Assembly (NCBI GenBank): GCA_020440935.1
Contig: JAGRNC010000051.1
Coordinates: forward strand, 1 to 10,960
Direction: 5' to 3'
Origin: Leptospiraceae bacterium
Lineage (GTDB): Bacteria; Spirochaetota; Leptospiria; Leptospirales; Leptonemataceae
DNA: 10,960 nucleotides
The translations under genes were made by a program, and so were the position numbers. The stretch's first letter is position 1; the number at the start of each line of letters is the position of its first letter. Below the pieces are notes generated by a model, which was not told the origin of the DNA, did no database searches, and saw only the letters and a list, made by a program, of their open reading frames with translations. Positions 1 through 6,844 of this stretch are shown here, in pieces.

Positions 1-925
1 ATCGAGCAACGGTTCGGCAGCGGTGTCTTCCACCGAGCTTTCGAATCGGTATCTGGAAACCGTGGGGCAAATGATTTCACAGCGAGATAGCGATCCGAAT
101 CTGGTGGCTCTGGCCCTGAGCATGCCAGCCATCAACGAACTGGAATCGCTCTATCGTCCGGTGGATCCAGCCGCTGTGGCAAGAGTGCGAAAGACCATTC
201 GCTCCGGATTGGCCCGATCCCTACAGGGGCAGTGGGAAGAGGCATTCGCCTATGCCACAGGCCATGTCAAGCATCCCTATCGATTCGATTATCAGGATAC
301 TGGACTTCGACGGATCGTTCGGCTGGCGCTGGATTATCTGGTCGAAAGCGATCCGAACAAATTCGCACCCATGGCCCGAGACTTTTACTTTTCTGCCGAC
401 AATATGACCGACCGCATCGCCGCCATGTCCGCGCTGGTCGATCATCAATGCCCGGAACGCAGCGAAATTCTGCAGGCATTCTTTGATCGATTCTCCAACG
501 ATGCACTTACCATACAGAAGTACTTCATGCATCGTGCGATTTCCGGCTTTGATGGAGTCATTGCAGAACTACAATCATTAATCCAGAGCGATCAATTCAA
601 CTGGGAAATCCCGGGGCATGTGCAGAATCTATATCGCGGATTTATTGCAAACTATGAGCAGTTCCATCGCGCGGATGGAGAAGGGTATGCCTTTCTGGCC
701 GATGGAGTAATCCATGAGGTGGCCATCAACGGAACCACTGCATCGGGTCTGATTATTGCACTCTGTCGATATCAGGAGTATGCGGAGCCCCACCGGTCAA
801 AGATGAAAGGAGAATTATTGCGGATTCAATCGACTCTGGAAGAAGGCCTGACTTCCGGTCGATTCAAGAAAGTGGATGTGGCCCCTGTGCGCGATCGGCT
901 TTCGAAGGCTCTGGGCGAGCCTTGA
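1..925 (+). CDS. pepN: Aminopeptidase N, C-terminal part (partial, 5' end outside window)
   Basis: This is the C-terminal part of an M1-family zinc aminopeptidase, a cytoplasmic enzyme that removes N-terminal residues from peptides. The frame is open from base 2. The GTG at 23 is only an internal codon, because the protein homology continues upstream of it. What is visible (about 307 residues) corresponds to the all-helical C-terminal region of the long E. coli-type PepN (about 870 residues). The diagnostic stretch is NMTDRIAAMSALVDH with the following helices, which resembles the NMTDRLAAL region of E. coli PepN, and later the segment ADGEGYAFLADGVIHEVA. The catalytic GAMEN and HEXXH motifs belong to the missing N-terminal part, so activity cannot be judged here. 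The gene ends with TGA and converges on the exported ankyrin protein gene, leaving a 103-bp gap. The family call is from remembered similarity and is fairly secure; the gene symbol rests on the long-type C-terminal domain. Confidence 0.88.
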   Translation, partial: SSNGSAAVSSTELSNRYLETVGQMISQRDSDPNLVALALSMPAINELESLYRPVDPAAVARVRKTIRSGLARSLQGQWEEAFAYATGHVKHPYRFDYQDTGLRRIVRLALDYLVESDPNKFAPMARDFYFSADNMTDRIAAMSALVDHQCPERSEILQAFFDRFSNDALTIQKYFMHRAISGFDGVIAELQSLIQSDQFNWEIPGHVQNLYRGFIANYEQFHRADGEGYAFLADGVIHEVAINGTTASGLIIALCRYQEYAEPHRSKMKGELLRIQSTLEEGLTSGRFKKVDVAPVRDRLSKALGEP

Positions 926-1028
926 GCCAATTTCGTTTTGCAGGGGCTTCGTCGGGCTTGGGCTTACAACGCTAAGAATATCCGTCGCCCTACAATGGCT
1001 GTTTGCGTTACCCCTTGGGAGGGGATGC
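926..1028. other. Convergent intergenic gap with a weak hairpin
   Basis: This gap separates the stop codons of two convergent genes. It contains a 5-bp perfect hairpin (CCCCT at 1011-1015, loop TGGG, AGGGG at 1020-1024) just beyond the minus-strand stop. No T-tract follows on either strand, so it is at best a weak bidirectional terminator. Nothing else is recognisable. Confidence 0.3.
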
Positions 1029-2564
1029 TCACTTCTTCTTTGCGGTTGGCGGAGGCTTTAGAATCGAGCGATGCTTGATTTCAAGGACGCTTCGTTCAAA
1101 ATAGAATCGTTCGGTGTTTAGATAATCGTTTAACAGGGTAGCCAATTCGGGATGGTTGCGTGCCTTTGCCAGTTGATACGCATCCCAGCCTTCCACTTTT
1201 ACCGAAACATCGGCTTTTCTTTCGATCAGTTCGCTGGCAATTCCAGGCTGGCCGTAATAGGCCGCTAGCATCAGGCCTGTCCAGCCATACCAGAGCTCAT
1301 CCACGGGCATACCCCGATTCAGAAAGCCCTGCACAGAATCCAAGTCTCCGTTTGCGACAGCGGCGAAATAGGCTTTCTTTTCTTCTTCCGTGAATGCATG
1401 CGTCGTTGGAGTAACGGTTACATCGGAGAATTCTCCTCCGTATTTCTTATGCAATTCTTTCATCTCAGCGCCGTTGAGTCCGCGCTCATAGACCACTAAA
1501 TTGTCGGCGTATCCGTCCAGCACTCCGCCCCAGCCATAATTGAAGAATTGAAGTGCCAGATAGGCGCCCATTCGCTCCTTATAAAAGCGCTTGTAGTACG
1601 TAACGAATCGACTGGTAAGATGGATATCGTCGAATCTCTTTCCGTTAATCATAAGCGAAATGCGTCTCGATTCAAGATTGCTGCTCAGAATGATATTATA
1701 CCATTTGTCATCTTCGACTTTGAATCCTGGAACCTCGTAATACTCATGGGCATACACATTCTTGCCCCCTTCTTCGCCGCCGATGTTGGTGCGTATATTC
1801 AGTACATTTTTATAGATTCCCACATCGAAAAGTCGGTAGCCAATAGTCATTACCTGTCGTCGATCGCCTTTGGAAGGATTTAGTTTCACATTTACGCTTA
1901 CGGTAAATCCCTCCGAGTAAGGCGCAGGATCTTTCGATCGAAATTGTCCGCCGCTTTTGGCATCGTAGAATCCATCGCTAACAAACAGTCCATTACTTAT
2001 TTTGGCGTGGCCTTCCACATCGAAGTCCGATTGCTGTTTCGTAGAATCGCTTAGATCGGAGAAGGTGTAGATGGCCATCAATCCGCGGTTAAGATCCACG
2101 GGCGCTCCTGCATCTTGCAGTGGGGAAATCCAGTTTGGCTCAGGGGCAGTCATCGAAAACGGAATTCCCAGCCGTTTGAATGCATCGTAGGCCCATTTTC
2201 GCTCATTGTTAAAGCCCAGGGGTAGGTAGCTATTCGGGTAGGTCTCTTTGGTTGTGGCCACGGCTTTTCCCTGGTATAGTACTACCATGGTGCCAAGATC
2301 GTAGGGCTTTCCGTCCGTAATCTTGTATCCCTGATTCGCATCAAAGACGGCCAGATCTACTCCTTCCAGGTCGTAGAATGCGTTCTGAAACAATTCCGAC
2401 GCGTAAGAACCCATATCGCAACCAAGCGACATGTACACCAGGACCGGTCGCCGCGCGCTTACCGATTTGTAATTCTCTGCTGTAATGGAAACGGTTCTGG
2501 CTTCCAGTGAAGGAGCAACCAGCAGGGATGCGCAAATCGATAGTGCGAGTAGCCGTGAATTCAT
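1029..2564 (-). CDS. Exported thioredoxin-like / LamG / ankyrin-repeat protein
   Basis: This is a 511-residue protein of unknown function, predicted to be exported. Residues 1-22 form a Sec signal peptide with a probable cleavage after LEA; there is no lipobox. Residues 37-103 look like a thioredoxin fold (RPVLVYMSLGCDMG, then VDLAVFDAN and MVVLYQGK), but the CXXC site is reduced to a single Cys49 and the usual cis-proline is absent, so redox activity is unlikely. Residues 161-377 look like a LamG/concanavalin-A jelly roll: GLMAIYTFSD at its start, EGFTVSVNVKL, DKWYNIILSSN, SLMINGKRFDD, and the typical closing segment LDGYADNLVVYERGLN. Residues about 394-481 hold two to three ankyrin-type units (TGLMLAAYYGQPGIASELIERKA). 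The tail is basic (PPPTAKKK). The start is well supported: CGGAGGA lies 4 nt upstream of ATG (plus-strand 2569-2575). A role in binding at the cell surface or in the periplasm is inference from the domains only. Confidence 0.85.
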   Translation of the reverse strand: MNSRLLALSICASLLVAPSLEARTVSITAENYKSVSARRPVLVYMSLGCDMGSYASELFQNAFYDLEGVDLAVFDANQGYKITDGKPYDLGTMVVLYQGKAVATTKETYPNSYLPLGFNNERKWAYDAFKRLGIPFSMTAPEPNWISPLQDAGAPVDLNRGLMAIYTFSDLSDSTKQQSDFDVEGHAKISNGLFVSDGFYDAKSGGQFRSKDPAPYSEGFTVSVNVKLNPSKGDRRQVMTIGYRLFDVGIYKNVLNIRTNIGGEEGGKNVYAHEYYEVPGFKVEDDKWYNIILSSNLESRRISLMINGKRFDDIHLTSRFVTYYKRFYKERMGAYLALQFFNYGWGGVLDGYADNLVVYERGLNGAEMKELHKKYGGEFSDVTVTPTTHAFTEEEKKAYFAAVANGDLDSVQGFLNRGMPVDELWYGWTGLMLAAYYGQPGIASELIERKADVSVKVEGWDAYQLAKARNHPELATLLNDYLNTERFYFERSVLEIKHRSILKPPPTAKKK

Positions 2565-2597
2565 GTAGTCCTCCGGATGCGTCTATCAGACAACACC

Positions 2598-2603
2598 TAT
2601 GAT
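2598..2603 (+). promoter_or_regulatory. Possible -10 box for the leader/membrane-protein transcript
   Basis: TATGAT matches the bacterial -10 consensus at five of six positions and lies 29 nt upstream of the start codon of the small leader ORF. It overlaps the alternative ATG at 2599, which argues that this ATG is not a start. No convincing -35 box is visible at 16-18 nt spacing, so this is a weak prediction. Confidence 0.25.
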
Positions 2604-2620
2604 TGGACGCAAGGGATTCC

Positions 2621-2626
2621 AGGAGG
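2621..2626 (+). promoter_or_regulatory. Strong Shine-Dalgarno of the leader ORF
   Basis: AGGAGG is a full Shine-Dalgarno sequence placed 6 nt before the ATG at 2633. That ATG is not in the frame of the downstream membrane protein; it opens a 21-codon frame. The site therefore appears to recruit ribosomes to the leader ORF rather than directly to the main gene. Confidence 0.6.
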
Positions 2627-2632
2627 TTCGGG

Positions 2633-2698
2633 ATGCGTATTGTGAACCTTTTGGGCTTTACACAATTCGGGGGTTCGATGAACGTTTGCCCTCAATGA
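2633..2698 (+). CDS. Short leader ORF coupled to the downstream membrane-protein gene
   Basis: This 21-residue frame starts MRIVNLLGF and ends NVCPQ before TGA. Its ATG is preceded by AGGAGG at ideal spacing. Its stop codon (2696-2698) overlaps the ATG at 2695-2697 of the membrane-protein frame as ATGA, the classical layout for translational coupling. The peptide has no recognisable domain and may simply be a regulatory or translation-coupling leader. The alternative is that the main protein starts at 2599 and the leader is fortuitous. The combination of a perfect Shine-Dalgarno and an exact ATGA junction makes the leader reading more likely, but peptide expression is not proven. Confidence 0.5.
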   Translation: MRIVNLLGFTQFGGSMNVCPQ

Positions 2699-3516
2699 GA
2701 GCAATGCAAGAAAAAATATCAACGGTTCTGGATGGAATCGTGCTTCTGGGGGCCTTAATTGTGGCGATCTCCGGGATTCTTGGAAAGCCGCTCTTCTACT
2801 ACGAAGATGCGCCTGTTATGTCAGTATTTACGGCCATTTCGCTGGCCCTGATGGTGACGAATCGTCTGGCGCGAAGGCTACTATTCGGCTGGCCCACAGC
2901 GCTCACTCTTGCTCTCATTGGTTTGGTGCTCGGAGGAAATGTTTCTTCCATATTGATTCAGCTTACCATGCCGCCAGAATTGATGCAGTCCTTTAACATT
3001 ATACTTACCTCGGTGATGACATCGGTGGGATTGTCGCTGTTCTGCCTTTACGAATTGCTTACAGCGCTCCGCGAAACGCCGCGCACAGGATTCATCCTGG
3101 ATGACATTTTATTGCATTTAGCGCTTGTACCGGGCGGATTGAGCCTGCTCGGTTTCTTGCTACAAAATCCGGCCTACCTGAGCGAAGGCGCAGATCCAAG
3201 AGTCGGAATTTCCCTTCTAGAGATGTGCTTTATGGCGCTGTATGCGGTTAGCGCTGTTCTTTCCAATCGAAATCTATTTCTATGGGGCTTTCTGGCCGAT
3301 GGTTGGTCCAATCGATTCGTTTTTGCAGCCCTTTTTGCCAATCAGTTTATCGCTCCGCTCATTGTGGCCTATCTCTTTGTGTCGGCCTCACCGATTCGTC
3401 CGGGTCTGGAACTCTTTGTAATGCTTGCCGGAGTCATTGCCACTACCAGCTTTCTTACCTTTCAGGCTGTATTGCAGCGAAGAAAGGTAATGTCGGCCAT
3501 TCCAGAGCAAGGATAA
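2695..3516 (+). CDS. Polytopic membrane protein, possible sensor-type domain
   Basis: This is a membrane protein of about 273 residues that I cannot assign to a named family. Counting from the ATG at 2695, hydrophobic segments lie near residues 10-30, 39-57, 66-88, 100-123, 133-157, 171-189, 208-232 and 238-260, giving about eight helices joined by short loops. The segment APVMSVFTAISLALMVTNRLARRL resembles the second helix of membrane input domains found before PAS, histidine kinase or phosphatase modules. Here no output domain follows; the protein ends in a short basic tail (QRRKVMSAIPEQG). The frame also extends to an ATG at 2599 (305 residues), but that start lacks a Shine-Dalgarno and lies only 34 nt from the divergent gene. 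I prefer 2695 because it overlaps the leader ORF stop as ATGA. The gene converges with the hydrolase gene, leaving a 31-bp gap. Confidence 0.75.
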   Translation: MRAMQEKISTVLDGIVLLGALIVAISGILGKPLFYYEDAPVMSVFTAISLALMVTNRLARRLLFGWPTALTLALIGLVLGGNVSSILIQLTMPPELMQSFNIILTSVMTSVGLSLFCLYELLTALRETPRTGFILDDILLHLALVPGGLSLLGFLLQNPAYLSEGADPRVGISLLEMCFMALYAVSAVLSNRNLFLWGFLADGWSNRFVFAALFANQFIAPLIVAYLFVSASPIRPGLELFVMLAGVIATTSFLTFQAVLQRRKVMSAIPEQG

Positions 3517-3547
3517 TAAAGGAAAGTCAGCCGGCTATAACCTGAAT

Positions 3548-4360
3548 TCACGGATTGAGTAGCTTTTTCTGGTAATAGTCGATCAATCCATCCAGGGCCT
3601 TTCGCGTGGGGCTTTCCGGCTCATCGGAGTAATGGATCGTGAAGACCGCATGGCTATTGGCTGCATAGCCATGCACATTGCCCGGGCTGGAATCAATTTC
3701 CAGGGGAATAAAGGCCGAGCCAAACTCTTCGCGTAATCGGTCGAACCGCGCAGACGGACAGAGTGTGTCGCCGGTGAACCGGTACCCTCGAATGGTAATA
3801 CCTTCCGCAGCCCGGCGCTTTGCTATTTCCAATTCTTCTGCACTCAAATCCAATTCGCGATGGCATTCTTGTTTGGCCCTCTTGCTTCCCAGGGGGCAAG
3901 CAGGCAGCGATGGTTGGCTCATGACCGGCGCGATTACAGAAGGTTCTGTGAGCAAAGAAAGGGCAAACCCTCCCGTCAGGCACATACCAATCACTCCAAC
4001 GCCGGGTCCGCCACATTGATTGTGCGCATGGTTACACAGCGCCCGAAGCCAGGTGACGATGGGCGAGCTGGCGTTTCGCTTAAATAGATAAAATTCTCTG
4101 CTGATACAGAGCCGTAGCGCATACCCTGCATCGCTTAGAGTTGAGTTCTTCTTGCCCGGTCGGCCAAAGAAAAGTGGCAGGTATGTAGTGAATCCGGCCT
4201 CTTGCAATCGTCTGGCGAATGTTATGGTCTCGGGTACCATGCCCGGTAACTCATGCATGATTACGATGGCGGGGCCGGAGCCTCCGGCGAACACCGTATG
4301 TTCTATGTTCTGGTCTTTGAAGAGAAACGAAGAAAAACCTTCCGGAGCTACGGTTGACAT
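3548..4360 (-). CDS. Dienelactone hydrolase family alpha/beta hydrolase
   Basis: This is an alpha/beta hydrolase of the dienelactone hydrolase family, about 270 residues, with no signal peptide and therefore probably cytoplasmic. Counting from the ATG at 4360, the nucleophile is Cys127 in GVIGMCLTGG, the acid is probably Asp198 in FTGDTLCP, and the base is His230 in NVHGYAANSH. The strand and turn VIMHELPGM (Glu36) match the DLH position where a glutamate contacts the catalytic cysteine. The substrate is unknown; DLH-fold enzymes cleave lactones and small esters. The frame could extend upstream to 4462, but that would overlap the nitroreductase gene by 92 nt. The ATG at 4360 lies 10 nt after that gene's stop and has AAGG 8 nt before it, so I chose it. 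The two genes are probably co-transcribed. It is longer than classical DLH (about 235 residues), with an extra segment around residues 65-118. Confidence 0.82.
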   Translation of the reverse strand: MSTVAPEGFSSFLFKDQNIEHTVFAGGSGPAIVIMHELPGMVPETITFARRLQEAGFTTYLPLFFGRPGKKNSTLSDAGYALRLCISREFYLFKRNASSPIVTWLRALCNHAHNQCGGPGVGVIGMCLTGGFALSLLTEPSVIAPVMSQPSLPACPLGSKRAKQECHRELDLSAEELEIAKRRAAEGITIRGYRFTGDTLCPSARFDRLREEFGSAFIPLEIDSSPGNVHGYAANSHAVFTIHYSDEPESPTRKALDGLIDYYQKKLLNP

Positions 4361-4370
4361 GCGATGTACC

Positions 4371-5204
4371 TTATTTTCCTGCTTGGGGTCTCGATCTGTT
4401 TCCAAAGAATTCAAAGCTAACGAGATCCTCGAATTCGCGGCGTTGATCGGAAACCCAGTCAATGGTGGGTCGCTTAATGGATTCGCTGGTATAACCCAAT
4501 CGATAGATGGCCATCAGTTCATGGGAATCGGGAACGGCCAGAAGCTTCAAAATCTTTTGCCAGTTCTGCGGCACCTCCATGGGCGTAGATACAAACTGGA
4601 TGCCCATCCCCAGGGAAGTGGCGGTGAGCCATAGATTCTCCAGCGCCGCCCCCATGGAAATAAGCGAGTAGATGCCGGATTTTTCTCCCGGCCTGTATTC
4701 CGATTTCTTGAGCATAAAGGCCAGTAGCAACGGCGATTCGCGAACGATTTTCCCCTGGTCCCGACCGAGGATGCTGGGAACCTTTAACGAATTCATGACC
4801 TTGATTCCTGTGGGGCCGAATACTTTGGAAATGAATGGCCGGAGTGGAGCAGGAATTCGGTCCACATGGATTCCCGATTTATCGTTTTCGATTTCCTTTT
4901 TGCCAAATCGAAAATACTTTTGATATCGCTTAAAGAAGTCCCCTTTGCCGATGAGTTGCTTCATGGAATCGGCGGCAATGTCACCGATCTTGTTTCGCAT
5001 TTCCCGATCTTGAATCAGAATAAAATCCCAGGGTTGGCTATTAAAATGCGACGGTGCGCGATTGGCTGCATAGATCAGTTCGCGAATATGCTCCTCGGAA
5101 ACTGGTTTTTTTAGGAATGCTCTATTTGTAGTTCTTCGTCTTTGAATTGCTTCTTTTAGTTCCATCTGTATCTGCCGCGGACCGAATGCCGGTTTTTGCA
5201 CCAT
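4371..5204 (-). CDS. Nitroreductase family FMN-dependent oxidoreductase
   Basis: This is a predicted FMN-binding oxidoreductase of the nitroreductase family, which use NAD(P)H to reduce nitro compounds, quinones, enones or other acceptors. The 277-residue protein begins (from Met14) MELKEAIQRRRTTNRAF, with the Arg-rich FMN-phosphate motif. It continues with the typical APSHFNSQPWDFILI segment at residues 50-64, and near the C-terminus SLISMGAALENLWLTATSLGMG (180-201), the second half of the flavin pocket. Residues about 90-155 form a longer, basic, Pro-containing insert compared with compact 200-residue family members. The first ATG is at 5204; Met14 (5165) is a plausible alternative, and neither has a clear Shine-Dalgarno. 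The stop is followed after 10 nt by the hydrolase gene. The physiological substrate cannot be deduced. Confidence 0.85.
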   Translation of the reverse strand: MVQKPAFGPRQIQMELKEAIQRRRTTNRAFLKKPVSEEHIRELIYAANRAPSHFNSQPWDFILIQDREMRNKIGDIAADSMKQLIGKGDFFKRYQKYFRFGKKEIENDKSGIHVDRIPAPLRPFISKVFGPTGIKVMNSLKVPSILGRDQGKIVRESPLLLAFMLKKSEYRPGEKSGIYSLISMGAALENLWLTATSLGMGIQFVSTPMEVPQNWQKILKLLAVPDSHELMAIYRLGYTSESIKRPTIDWVSDQRREFEDLVSFEFFGNRSRPQAGK

Positions 5205-5360
5205 TTGATGATTTCAGTCCCATTCTCCAATCGAATTTATTTGCATTTCCGGCACCGCGCGAAGCCAGCTCCGGGTGACGTGATCGATGATGCTAAAACC
5301 TGTGCCGCTCGGTGGAGGTTGCGGCGGTTTCGGCGCAATGTCTGCTGGCCAACGATTCTA
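5205..5360. other. Intergenic gap between co-directional minus-strand genes
   Basis: This 156-bp gap lies between the small membrane-protein gene and the nitroreductase gene, both on the minus strand. It presumably carries the promoter of the nitroreductase-hydrolase unit, in the A/T-rich stretch near 5215-5250. I could not pick a convincing -35/-10 pair, and there is no clear terminator hairpin with a T-tract. Plus-strand reading frames here look fortuitous. Confidence 0.3.
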
Positions 5361-5687
5361 TCACCAGGCAACGATCCCAGCTACAATGGCTACAAGGAGC
5401 ACTGAGAAACCTACCCAGCGATGCCCGGGGGTTCCGCCTTTTAGTCGTGGAAGCGCCGAAAGCAGAAGAATTCCCAGAAATCCAAACCAGGGAATTCTAC
5501 CGATGAGAAATCCGCCGACGACGGCTGTCAGACAGCTTGTAATTACGAGAAAGAAGAGTAGATGATGCACAAAATGAAGGCGAAGCCGACCGCCCCTGAT
5601 GTACATCGCTTTGAGTCCCCAGAGGTTGGCGGTCAGTGAAGTGGCCAGAAATGCAAGACTTCCATATCGGAATAATAGATCCGCCAT
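5361..5687 (-). CDS. Small four-helix membrane protein of unknown function
   Basis: This 108-residue, strongly hydrophobic protein is not one I recognise. Hydrophobic segments lie near residues 5-28, 38-62, 65-80 and 91-108, so four membrane helices are likely, joined by basic loops (IRGGRLR at 30-36; PRLKGGTPGHR at 80-90). Four histidines (His38, His41, His42 and His89) sit at helix ends in the pattern RLHFVHHLLFF and PGHR. They could bind heme or metal, but that is speculation. The ATG at 5687 has AGGG at a rather long distance upstream. The gene is divergent from the type III polyketide synthase gene with only 95 bp between the starts, so the two could share a control region. Length, codon pattern and hydrophobic periodicity support a real gene. 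Confidence 0.7.
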   Translation of the reverse strand: MADLLFRYGSLAFLATSLTANLWGLKAMYIRGGRLRLHFVHHLLFFLVITSCLTAVVGGFLIGRIPWFGFLGILLLSALPRLKGGTPGHRWVGFSVLLVAIVAGIVAW

Positions 5688-5782
5688 CTACCGAACCCTG
5701 CCGCCGATGGTAGTAGATACAATTGTTTTTTGGCCCGGTATTTGCTTTTCACAATTCTAGCTACAAAAAAGTCTACTGCTAC
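5688..5782. promoter_or_regulatory. Divergent control region between small membrane protein and type III PKS
   Basis: This 95-bp gap must hold promoters for both directions. It contains the -10-like hexamer TACAAT at 5718-5723 (plus strand, five of six consensus matches) without a good -35, and an A/T-rich stretch with repeated CAATT/AATTG words at 5720-5757. No strong Shine-Dalgarno precedes the PKS ATG at 5783. Assignment as a regulatory region follows from the divergent layout; the individual boxes are uncertain. Confidence 0.35.
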
Positions 5783-6844
5783 ATGCCTCGAATATTACAA
5801 ACCGGAGTGTATGAGTCGGAAGATCGGCTGGCCCAGAGCGACTTGAAGGATTTTCTGCGGAAAATCTTTGCTGCCTGGGACATGGACATCGAACGGATGC
5901 TTCCCGTCTTTGATTCTGCCGAAATATCGGAAAGGCAAATTAGCTTTCCTCTGGAATGGTATCGAACCGAGCGCTCTTTTGCGGAGCGAAATGCCGAATA
6001 TCAGCGACTGATTCCTTCTATGGCGAAGAAAGCTATCGCCGAATGCCTGGAGCGAAACCAGATTGGGCCCGAAGCCATCGATCATATCGTCTTTTTGAGC
6101 ACCACAGGGATTATGACTCCGAGTCCCGAAGCGACGCTCATCAACGATATGGGTTTTCGCATGGATGTGAAGCGAACCCCGGTCTGGGGCCTGGGTTGTC
6201 TTGCTGGCGCCGTGGGTTTGAGCCGGGGCTGCGAACTGGCCAGGGCCTATCCCGATCAGGCGGTGCTAGTGGTTGCCGCCGAAGTATGCAGCCTTGCATT
6301 CCAGGGATCAGATAGGACAAAGAAGAACGTAATCGCCACAGCTCTGTTCTCCGATGGAGCCGGGGCCGCGCTAATTGTGGGGGATGAGCATCCCCTGGCC
6401 GCTCGTCCGGGGCTGCAGCATCTGCATTCCCAATCGGCGATTTATCCGGACACGCAGGAAGTGATGGGCTGGGAAGTCCTGGATACTGGATTGAGCGTAC
6501 TGCTTCATAAGAGTATTCCGGCCCTGGTCCAGCGGGAATTGCGCGGAGACCTCAATCGCACTCTTGAAAAGGCAGAGATGTGCGAAAGCGATATCGACTT
6601 TGTTCTGGCCCATCCGGGCGGCGCAAAGGTGCTGGATGCCATGGAAGAAGTGCTGGGCCTCAATCAGGGAAGCCTCACATTTTCAAGGGATACACTGCGT
6701 CGCTTTGGCAACATGTCCTCGCCCACCATATTATACGTACTGCATCGGTTTTTGCAGGGAGATGCCAGACCTGGAAAGAAAGGCATTCTGGCCGCCCTGG
6801 GCCCTGGCTTTAGCTCGGAGTTAATCGCATGTCAAATGCAGTAA
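5783..6844 (+). CDS. Type III polyketide synthase (alkylpyrone/alkylresorcinol synthase-like)
   Basis: This is a homodimeric thiolase-fold condensing enzyme that extends an acyl-CoA starter with malonyl-CoA and cyclises the chain to a pyrone or resorcinol. The 353-residue length is typical of bacterial chalcone-synthase-like enzymes. Counting from the ATG at 5783, the catalytic triad is complete: Cys139 in WGLGCLAGAVGLSRG, His277 in LAHPGG and Asn310 in FGNMSSPT. Other family landmarks are FLSTTGIMTPSPEATLIN (104-121), VVAAEVCSLAFQ (163-174), ALFSDGAGAALIVG (187-200) and the C-terminal LGPGFSSE loop (339-346). The frame can be read from a TTG at 5723, but MPRILQTGVYE is the usual N-terminus for the family. 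The stop overlaps the start of the methyltransferase gene by 16 nt, so the two are co-translated. Sequence style and the partner gene suggest a long-chain alkylpyrone or alkylresorcinol product rather than a chalcone; the actual starter is unknown. Confidence 0.92.
   Translation: MPRILQTGVYESEDRLAQSDLKDFLRKIFAAWDMDIERMLPVFDSAEISERQISFPLEWYRTERSFAERNAEYQRLIPSMAKKAIAECLERNQIGPEAIDHIVFLSTTGIMTPSPEATLINDMGFRMDVKRTPVWGLGCLAGAVGLSRGCELARAYPDQAVLVVAAEVCSLAFQGSDRTKKNVIATALFSDGAGAALIVGDEHPLAARPGLQHLHSQSAIYPDTQEVMGWEVLDTGLSVLLHKSIPALVQRELRGDLNRTLEKAEMCESDIDFVLAHPGGAKVLDAMEEVLGLNQGSLTFSRDTLRRFGNMSSPTILYVLHRFLQGDARPGKKGILAALGPGFSSELIACQMQ
6817..6820 (+). promoter_or_regulatory. Shine-Dalgarno of the methyltransferase gene inside the PKS gene
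   Basis: GGAG lies within the last codons of the PKS gene, 8 nt before the ATG at 6829. It supports that start and therefore a true 16-nt gene overlap. Confidence 0.55.

Noticed and set aside
1011..1024. CCCCT-TGGG-AGGGG hairpin as a strong bidirectional terminator
   Set aside because: It has only five base pairs and no T-tract on either strand.
2599..2694. N-terminal extension of the membrane protein from the ATG at 2599
   Set aside because: There is no Shine-Dalgarno, it lies 34 nt from the divergent gene's start, it overlaps a -10-like box, and the alternative start at 2695 has an ATGA overlap with a well-initiated leader ORF. It remains possible.
3529..3536. AGCCGGCT palindrome between convergent genes as a terminator or operator
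   Set aside because: It is only an 8-bp palindrome with no loop and no T-tract; it is likely chance.
4361..4462. Upstream extension of the dienelactone hydrolase frame to the ATG at 4462
   Set aside because: It would overlap the nitroreductase gene by 92 nt; the ATG at 4360 gives a normal 10-nt spacing and a weak Shine-Dalgarno.
4152..4634. 160-codon plus-strand ORF
   Set aside because: It is antisense to the junction of the nitroreductase and hydrolase genes, whose protein families are clear; it is a codon-bias shadow.
5196..5565. Overlapping plus-strand ORFs opposite the small membrane-protein gene
   Set aside because: They have different frames with low-complexity translations and no start signals; the minus-strand frame has a coherent four-helix pattern.
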